Assembly: GCA_035041965.1 (NCBI GenBank)
Contig: JAPYMA010002941.1
Span: 119,451-183,450 of the forward strand
Origin: Anisakis pegreffii
Lineage: Eukaryota; Nematoda; Chromadorea; Rhabditida; Anisakidae
Direction of reading: 5' to 3'
DNA: 64,000 nt
Every line of letters begins with the position of its first letter. Position 1 is the stretch's first letter. This document shows positions 51,622 to 64,000 of this stretch, in pieces. The notes under the pieces were generated by a model. It was not told the origin of the DNA. It saw nothing but the letters and a program-made list of their open reading frames with translations, and searched no databases. Position numbers and translations under genes: made by a program.

Positions 51622-53389
51622 CTATGCCTCCGTGCTGTTGAGAAGCAGTTCTCGGAACCAAATTGAATTATTCAATTTGGCAACATAACACGTAATCGAA
51701 CTCATCCAAATTGTCCGAAATTCTCCTGCTGAATCTCAAATTGATTCGTAATCTTGGTGAATTAGTGGTCATTCCCTGACTGAACTAAATTTTTCCATCT
51801 CGCAAAAGAATCTTTTTTTTGCAAATGATATGAGTCGATATTTGTGAATGTCATGAAAACCTGTTGTGTTCCATCGTGCACACATGTCGACGATATGAAA
51901 TGGCTTTGCAGTAGCTGGAATAAAGCTTGCTAAAACTTTGAAATGATCATATTACATATTTGAATGTTTTTGACAGAGGCATATAACGCAAGTTGAACAA
52001 GTCTGTAATGTTTATCACATTAGCATTGCGAACATTCTTCGTGTTGTTCCACGATCGGCTCATATCCGATGTCGAGTCTCAGATCAACCACATCGAATGT
52101 TTCTGATCCGCCTCCGCAGTGGTGTGTGAAATTGTTGTTGTCTACTGATCTCACGATCAAATCCGGCTGTCTCGTCTACTGGATCAAAGCACTCGTCTAA
52201 CGTTTTAGCGCACGTCTTTTGTCGCAAATCTAACAATAAGCAAGATGTTCTTTTGGTTTACTTCTCATAACTTCAATTGAATTCAAGAGCTTACCGCAGA
52301 AATTTCAAGTCTTCGGAACATATCCGAGCGTTCCATACTTCCACGCATTTCATTCTTTAGTAATTTCCCTTCACTTCCCCTTCATAAGCAAACTTTAAAC
52401 TATTCAGTAGTCCTTCTCAAGTGCATCCCCCAAATCAACCCAAACCTCGTCGTTCTTTGCAGAAGGCATTTCACCGATTTCTATCAATCTCATTATTTCT
52501 GTCATGGTCATGGATAAACCCATCGTTTTCGTTGAGAATTTGAAACATCATTCATACTCTACCATACAGAAAGCGAGTGCAGCTTGACAACACTTTAGAA
52601 AATAGCAGAATGAAAAATTGCATTTCTTCCAGTTCTTTTATATTTCTATAAACCCAACAACAACAGCAAAAAAAAGAGTTATCACGATACAATGAAATAC
52701 TCCTCTTGAACCAATATCCGTTTCGAATGTAATCTTTAAAAAGCCACAATCACTTCGAAGAACATTGATAATAATGATGATAAACAACGATAGTAATGAT
52801 AGTAACATTCAGTGATGTTCGAACAATAGCAAGCTAATGCACACGAAAAAACAACAATTTTGTTGTCTTAAGTCGGTTCTCGTTTAAAATTAAACTCGCT
52901 TAGCAGATATTGCGAGCGATAAGAGTGGCTATGAGTTTTGATTTTGATCACAAACAAATACATCATCGTGCCATTGCTTTTTTCTTTCGTTCGATGCTTC
53001 AGACACAATTCTGACATTCAATCTCGAGGCGATCTTTGCCGGCTTTTAAATGTTTCTTTGCCCGTCACATTGCGTTGTACTTCGGATATTTGATTTTCTT
53101 TTAATTTCTGGTTCTGGAAATTTAGTTCAAGTTCAATTTTTGCGTTGTTCACGTTGAAAGATAAGTTTGACTTCGCCCTCCGCACTGGTTTCATTCTATT
53201 CACTGAAACTTTCATCGATGAAGCTTGAACACCAACTTTTCAACCGCGTGTCATTTGGCTGGTAAATGAGGTAAGTCTCATCACGTGCGTCATCACAATG
53301 CATTCGATTAAATTCGTCATTTGTAACGCAGTATTCCGGCTTGAGTATGGTTTGAGGTCCTCGAAAATATTCAATTTCGAGTATATACA
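51622..53389 (-). CDS. Multi-exon gene of unknown function, 5' end not found
   Basis: Model exons on the minus strand: 53389-53210, 52229-52089, 51929-51861 and 51728-51622, ending in TAG; about 165 aa visible. All three introns are phase 1. Acceptors are GTCATCAG, TTGTTAG, GTTTTAG and GATTCAG. The first exon contains EIEYFRGPQTILKPEYC and DDARDETYLIYQPNDTRL. The second contains CAKTLDECFDPVDETAGFD and ends in RRRIRNIRC. The third contains ATAKPFHIVDMCARWNTT and the last FRTIWMSSITCYVAKL. Composition is convincingly protein-like and cysteines recur. The first donor could instead be GTTGGT or GTTTCA, changing about eight residues. A second open frame (53215-53018) overlaps the first exon's end, so an additional exon is possible. 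Uniform phase 1 introns are common in extracellular modular proteins, but no family was recognised. Confidence 0.4.
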
Positions 53390-56320
53390 CTGATGACTGA
53401 CGTAAGAAACTAATGAATGAGCTAGTTAAAAAGGATATGACGATAACAGCGTTTTCGCTGATTCAATTAGGCTCATAGAACGACTACAAATAAATCACAA
53501 CGAAACGAGTTGGAAAAAAGTTCGTGATGAGATCAGTAAAGAGATACACTGCACTAAAGTGATGATATTTATATCCAAAAGCTTTGAAAACCACCCTCAA
53601 AATGCTGTCATCTCGTCTTCGTTGACTGTGTCTTATCCATCATGCCAACAAATCCATTACATTAACCAACATCCTTATCCTCATTGCTTCAGTCAGTTCT
53701 TACAGCTAGCACACACTTACACACGGCTGTTGCGAAGAGGTCAATAGTGCACGTATGAACCTCAATAGTAGTGGTAGTAGTAGGTAAATTGTGATACGTG
53801 ACTAATTTTATGATGTTATATGAGTTGTTTTCTGTTCTCGGAATAAACTTACGTTCGTCAAAAAATTTTTATCAACCTGCTTGCTTTTCTATCTTTACGA
53901 TCAATCGATTAAATGATCTGCACAAAAAATGTTGGAGAATGTTCTCCGGACCCAGCTCAACAATCTCAATGGATTGTTTGGTTTATTGTTAAGGTAGTTG
54001 AGCCTATCCAGTCATCATTCGATCGTAATCGGATTTTATTAGACATCTGATCATCGCCGACTTCTGGACGCCATAATTTCTGGAAGGTGATTCGTTCGCA
54101 CAATACGAACGTAAACTCAATGAAATACGGCCCCAATTATTGCCATGAGAAATGGCCAGTTCGTTTTTTCAGTGCACGAGCTAGTGCGGATGATCCATTT
54201 TCTATCGTTCAAAAGTTCGAAATATCATCTCGACAAAACGCTAAACGTTAAACTATTAATGTGAAGAAATTTAATGTGGCATGTCAATCTCAACGTATTA
54301 ATTTGCTAAGTTGAGGTCGTTAAAATTTTTTGCGATTGTGTGAAAATCTATCGCGTTCCCAGCCAAACACATAATATTTTGCTACAACAAAAAAACACAA
54401 AGTTACTGTCGAAATGTTCAGCAAGATAATTTGGTAGTGCATAATGCTTCAATTAGGCTCATAAATCTCTTTCATTTATAAACAGTGCGTTAAATGCGTT
54501 CAGCTTATTTGAAGTATTCATTAGAGCTGCACTAAATGATGTGTGTTACAGTTTCGAGCTAACCTTTCGGAGAGTATAACGCGATAGGTGAGGTTCTCTT
54601 CGAATCCAAAACTTCTCATTACATTTTGTTAAGATTTCTTCAAAATTTTAACTTTCACGCCTATTTCGCTTGTGGTGGAATGCTTGAAAAATGGGACGAC
54701 AAAAACATTATAACTGAGAGAGATTATTTTCGTCAATACCTTCGAGCTCATTCAGCATAACGTAACTTTCACTTTGCTGCATGTCAATTGATCTGTTGAT
54801 CATAATCGTAACTCATTGATTTGTTCGTCCAAAGCATATTTTTCATGAATCATGATCTTATGCTCATGCTTCCTGAATTATTAATTCTGCTACTCTGTTT
54901 ATACTGCTCATTACAATAATCGCTAATGCGCCTTACCCCATGATTTGAGTATCACTGATTCCACTGGAATATATTTGTTTTAAACACCAGCATCACAGTT
55001 CCATCAAAAGCATTGGGCAATGTTCTCTCTAAGTGGATTCTAAATCTGCAAATCAAATTATCTGACAGATCTTTCTCTCGAACACTCATTCTATCTGAAC
55101 TCGAGCCTTCTTAACTGTACTGGTAGATCTGATTACACCTTCATGCCGTATGTAAATCTTCTATTGCTTTATTCATTCCTCGTTTGGTTTGCTTATGAGT
55201 TCACTATATATCATTTCATATGATCATAATATCCTTCTCAAATCAACCAAACTAAAAAAATCGAAGAAATATTCCATACGAAAAGAATCACTCATTCTAG
55301 CACGTGTATATAAATACGTTCTTAAACGAAACCAATCTCAATCACACAATTTGAAACACAATTTGAAACACAAAAAACAAACAAGCGAATACACAAATGA
55401 GTGAGAATAAATGCAATTCAATGAACATCCTAGCAATTACGTACGTTCGTACGTACGTCATTCGAGTCCAAAACAGATACGAGTGACTGAATAAGAGCAC
55501 TGAAGAAGTGCCATAAATTACCCAACTTCATTAAACACCTACTCATTAATCATTAATCAATGCTTATCTTAAAATTTTCCTTGACTTTATCAAGTTCTAG
55601 TCTCTTTTGCGTCATCACCATCGCTTAATTCGCTTCATGCTTGTGATCTCTTAGCTAACACCACCAACGCCACCACCAACAACAGTAGCAATTCTTCGTT
55701 TAATTCCTCTCAAAACAAATGCCTCCTTAGTTGACTGATCGAATTGCATTCGATTAGTTTGCCTTTTCATCAGTGCTGATTTGTTGAATTTGTGTTGTTT
55801 TGATAGGTTGATAGTTTGGCTTTTAATCGCCATACAACTCATAAATCATTCTCTATCACCTTATCATCCTCGTATATTCTCACTCTTATCATACCTAACG
55901 CAAACAGATATTATCGAGATTACCGCAAGATAAATGGTATCCAGTAGAAATTCGTCGAATAGTTTCACCATTTCACCAGACTCAAAATCATTCTCAGCCT
56001 CATACTGTGTTGTATCTCAATGAGGTTATCCTTTCTAACAAGCATGGATTATTCGGCACCTTCAAACACAGCAGCCAAATCTTTATTGGTAGAAAGAAGA
56101 ACACTGGGAGGTGTATCGATTGTGAAACGTAGAGCAAAAATTTATAGCTCATCATTGTACTTCGCCATTTCACAGTTTCGTTTAGCACTTAGCAAATGCA
56201 TTTGTTAATGTTCCGATGAAAATCATCAATGTCATCCTATTGTTATTGCGATCACTGAATCATTTCGGCAAACAAAAGTAACTCTCTTTACGTCCATCGG
56301 CGGTAATAAGTTCAGGAAAT
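53390..56320. other. Intergenic DNA, no gene recognised
   Basis: A candidate upstream exon of the preceding minus-strand gene ends at a GTAAGT donor near 53720 and would fit in phase, but has no clear acceptor. Otherwise only chance-length frames are present. A palindromic run of GTACGTTCGTACGTACGT-like bases lies at about 55440-55458. Confidence 0.3.
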
Positions 56321-56387
56321 GTGTGCATTGTTTTACCTGGATTACCTGGATCGGTAATCCAGGTAAAACAAAGTGTGCATTGTTTTA
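56321..56387. repeat. Foldback insertion flanked by a 15-bp direct repeat
   Basis: A perfect 19-bp inverted repeat (56328-56346 with 56353-56371; arm core TTTTACCTGGATTACC) has a 6-nt TGGATC loop. The 15-mer GTGTGCATTGTTTTA occurs at 56321-56335 and again at 56373-56387, bracketing the hairpin like a target-site duplication. It lies about 90 bp upstream of the SLC35F start codon. Confidence 0.85.
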
Positions 56388-56477
56388 ATTGTCAAAATTG
56401 TCATAGTGATTGATCATCGTTGTGATTTAGCCAATCGTTTCAATGCGAATCGCCTTTTGCGAGTAACCTGAGTCATC

Positions 56478-58733
56478 ATGCTTTCAGTGGCGTCCAATCG
56501 TTACACACCGTTCTACTACGACGAGGCGCCCTCGAACGATCCGTTTCGCTCACTTCCACCGTCCTCACCGTTCACTTCCTATTGGCAACAGCAACAGGAA
56601 CGCAGGCCTATTATTGGTGCAAATTGCTATAAACATAGGTGTGTTTTATGAGGTGAAACTGCTCACCTGAGCGCCATTCAAGCATGTTGTTTTTGGCTAA
56701 GAGCAGCATCACAGCTCTTCATACAATGAACTTGATCAGCGTTCTAGGTTGATTTGATCGAGAATTTGAAATGATTGTCTTTTTAGTGTTTTTGATGGTG
56801 GTCAAAGATGTTTCTATCGTTTTCTTTATCATTAATTATCAGTGCTGCTATTGCGAACACAACACCATATTCATTTTTGATGTTTGCAATTGTTTATCAC
56901 TTATCAGTATGATAAGCGTTATCAACTTGAGAAATTCGCACTAACCATAATTCAATGAATGTTATTGATTTTTCATCAACATAATCACCAAATATGTTGA
57001 TATTACTCAAATTATCATGAATGCAATTATCATATTTGCCATTATCATAATTAGAATATGCTGGTACAATTATCATATCATAATTTTGAGTGCTATGCTC
57101 AGCGATAAGTTCAGGAACTACTATGCGATAATGGCTGCCCAACAACAAGCTGCCCAAATTGCGAGCTCATCGACGCCATCGGCCGGTTTGTACGGAACTC
57201 GACCCATGGACGGTTCAATTCCAACGACGAGCACATGCTATATCGCCGAACAACCACAACCACAGCATCGTCATCAACTACTGCAACAACCGTCGGCAAT
57301 CGGTCAAAGTCCGGCCGCAATGCGAGTGCTACGAAGTTCCGCTCAACCTCAGCCTCTAATGCAACCACCCAGAACAATGCTGCCTTCGTCGAGCACCGTC
57401 GGTGCAGTAACACCTCAACTAGTCACTACTGCTGCTGCAGCACCCGCTCGACGCAACATCGGCAATAATGACGAAGAGGAAGGCGTTGATTGTTCACCGT
57501 GTTTCGGCAATGATACTTTCAGGTGGATTTGTTACTCATTTCATCGAATATCCACTTTATTAGATTTTTGCTGTCTCCTACTAAATTAATTCTTTGATTA
57601 GTCGTCACCGAGTCGTTCTCGGTTTGAAACTAGAAGTTTAGTTGGATATCGCCTTGCATACTGACTGAATCGTTTCAAAACTGATTCATCATCAGCATCA
57701 GTTCAATCGCTTCAATTTAAACGTATACCTGTGATTGTCCCATATGAAAACTGATTGATCTTGTTGATATTCTTTCATAAAATGCATACGGATGCAGATA
57801 AGATGGAAGATTCAATGTTTTTCATGCGTGAGCAGATTGAGTTATCTTTACTGAGCATCCTAACGACTGCAAACAATTGATATCCTGCTTAACGGACCGA
57901 AAAATCATTTGTTGCAGTTGATTCGAAGTTTCTGTTTTCGAAACCATCCCGTTGGGAAGAAGTGAATTTGTGCAGTTTTATAAATAACTGACAAAGATTA
58001 GCAATATTTTCGTGGTGTTTTTCAGAAGGACATTCCGAATAGTGGTGCTTGGCCAAATTTTATCATTGTGCCTTTGTGGGACCGGTGTTACAAGTCAGTT
58101 ATTGACTGATCATAATGTGAACACTCCTGCCGGTCAGTCATCTGAATAACTCCAAATTTGTTTTGTTCTGCTTGCTTCGATCAACTTTTCAATTGACTTC
58201 ATCATTTTGCTCATACTGGACGGGACTTTTGATATACTTTAATGTTTTGTGGGATGTCGCAAAAATATTCAGCAAAACGTTTTTAAATCTCACCTAATCA
58301 TGGGTTACGCCAATTCATAATGGAATATTTTGAATTCATTTAGTCAACTCCGACGGAAAATGGATATAGTATTTAGAGCAATTTGTATCTCTTTGAATGA
58401 TTTGATCGTTTATATCTTCGCGAAGAGTATTTTATGCAAGAGCATCCAAAACTGAATCATATGAATCGTAGTGCTCGAATATCTTTTCTTATTGCAACAA
58501 TCCGATGTAATCGCTTTAATGAAAGGTGTTTTTTGTTATTTCAGCGCAAAGTTTTTTGAACTATTTTTTCTTGTGCTCATTTTATGGGACGATCTTGGTG
58601 TTCAAAACTGGTGATAACTCGTTATTACCGGTTATTAGGAAAAGAGGATGGAAATATTTTGTGTTGTCGCTGATCGATGTTGAAGCGAATTATTTCATTG
58701 TTTACGCATATCAATTCACTAATTTAACAAAAT
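56478..58733 (+). CDS. SLC35F: SLC35F1/F2-like transporter, amino-terminal part only
   Basis: Exons on the plus strand: 56478-56638, 57115-57522, 58026-58132 and 58545-58733, phase-consistent; 288 aa visible. The first ~190 residues are an unusually long cytoplasmic N-terminus rich in Q, S, P and A. Then come FRIVVLGQILSLCLCGTGVT (first membrane segment), QSFLNYFFLCSFYGTILVF (second), RKRGWKYFVLSLIDVEANYF (third) and VYAYQFTNLTK. These match SLC35F1/F2, drug/metabolite-transporter-fold proteins with about ten membrane segments. The expected next block (family Q-L-L-D-C-F) and some 200-plus further residues are absent from the 664 bp before METTL1 on the same strand. The gene is therefore truncated, rearranged, or has a >5 kb intron containing METTL1. 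The ATG follows an in-frame TGA, but CTTTCAG at 56480-56486 could be an acceptor, giving an earlier start. Confidence 0.85.
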
Positions 58734-62923
<4,190 letters not shown>

Positions 62924-63363
62924 GTGAGTAGGACGGGGGATGTAAGTGGTTGAGGTGTTTCGAGAGACTGCACGATGATGGCACCTGATTTTTTATTTTA
63001 TTGTTATTATTGTTATTATTAAGTGTTGTTATTATTGTGTTATGATGTGATTGTTATTATTGTTTTGATATTCGTGATTTAATTACTGTTATGTTTATTG
63101 CTTATTGTTGTTTATTATTATTAATTATAGTTTATGTAGTGAAAAATATTGATTATTGTTATTGTTTGATAATAAATATTAATAATAATTATTGTTAATT
63201 AATGAGTGTGTTGCGTTGAGAGTGCGTTAAACTCGCTTGATTATAGTGTTTTGGGTTGGTAATTGGTTAAGGTATAGGGTCGTGCTTAGGGTGCGTTTTG
63301 GGGGGGGGTTGTTAATTCGTTTTATTTATTATTATTATTATTGTTTATTATTATTTGTTATTA

Positions 63364-63433
<70 letters not shown>

Positions 63434-64000
63434 GAATCGTGTATAATGGTGGATTGCAGTGTTTACTTAGTTTATTTGTTTGCATTACGTGCATCGTTCG
63501 TTACCTTGAGACGATACAATCCTTTATTTGCGTATTACTTGATGAGTCATTCGCATGGGTCGCTTATTATTCACTATCAATATTACTATTTTTATTATTA
63601 TTATTTATTATTTTTATTATATTTATTATTATTTACTATTATATTTTATATTATCATTATTATTGTATCATTTAGTAATTTTATGTTACTGATGCAGCGT
63701 TGTTATGTAATAGTTTCATTATTACCATGATTAATATTACTATTATTTATAATATTGTTACTTTTATTATTATTTTTATCATATGTATTGTTACGATTGT
63801 TGTTGTTTGTGGTGCTGTTGAAGGTATGGAATAAATATGGAATTATATTATTTATTATTATTATATTGAATTGTGGGATGGTGTTATATTGATAAGAACG
63901 ATTGATAGTATCTGTTGAATTGATTTTATTTTGTTGTATTAAACAACAATAAATAATAATTTACCTCTGAAAATAATAGTTTAGTAATATTTAATAATTT
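62924..64000. other. TTA-rich region after METTL1 exon 4
   Basis: Probably METTL1 intron 4. It is dominated by TTA/TTATT triplet runs (for example 63324-63434 and 63570-63665) with an 11-G run at 63300-63309. The open frames it creates (Y-, I- and L-rich) are artefacts. No METTL1 C-terminal exon (family RNGGKNFP-like) was found. Confidence 0.6.

Noticed and set aside
63439..63472. Possible last METTL1 exon (reads YNGGL...)
   Set aside because: Only an NGG match to the expected family segment; the following residues do not fit and there is no suitable acceptor.
63237..63730. Tyrosine-, isoleucine- and leucine-rich ORFs
   Set aside because: TTA/TTATT triplet-repeat artefacts in probable METTL1 intron 4.

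Overview
The window is nuclear DNA of an animal, most probably a nematode. All recognisable genes are split by introns with TTTCAG-type acceptors. Several start codons sit just downstream of an acceptor that has no obvious upstream exon, as expected for spliced-leader trans-splicing. A degenerate hexamer array at 11.6 kb ends in TTAGGC, the nematode telomere unit. The species cannot be named. No rRNA, tRNA, operon, phage or bacterial mobile element was recognised.

Four genes are identified by conserved protein sequence, with exons rebuilt by hand in consistent phase: a Single-minded (SIM) bHLH-PAS factor on the minus strand, cut by the left edge (1-2349); an SLC41 Mg2+ transporter on the plus strand, complete, 11 exons (33418-37884); the amino-terminal part of an SLC35F1/F2-like transporter on the plus strand (56478-58733); and the tRNA guanine-N7 methyltransferase METTL1 on the plus strand (59397-62923), whose last exon is not found.

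Other genes are predicted from phase-consistent exon chains and visible protein features, without a firm family name: a secreted cysteine-rich protein (3340-5799, minus), a single-pass membrane protein (13362-14268, minus), a small membrane/coiled-coil protein (18991-20155, plus), a cysteine-rich protein (20489-20931, minus, partial), a multi-exon gene (51622-53389, minus, partial) and weaker models at 8958-9330 and 16963-17961. By a rough estimate, about 140 open frames of 60 codons or more are expected by chance here, so isolated ORFs of that size were not called.

The rest is intergenic or intronic DNA with simple repeats and several foldback structures (9635-9753, 56321-56387, a duplicated hairpin near 47 kb). 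From about 58.7 kb to the end, non-coding DNA changes to a T-rich, TTATTA-dominated style. That change falls where the SLC35F reading frame is lost, so a misjoin or rearrangement is possible.

The most striking element is a 41-bp minisatellite, about 63.5 nearly perfect copies, filling METTL1 intron 3. Its unit is a copy of the exon 3/intron 3 junction, so the intron carries 64 identical GTGAGT donor sites in tandem. Also notable is the loose 5' splice-site consensus: about half of the homology-anchored introns have a pyrimidine at +3.
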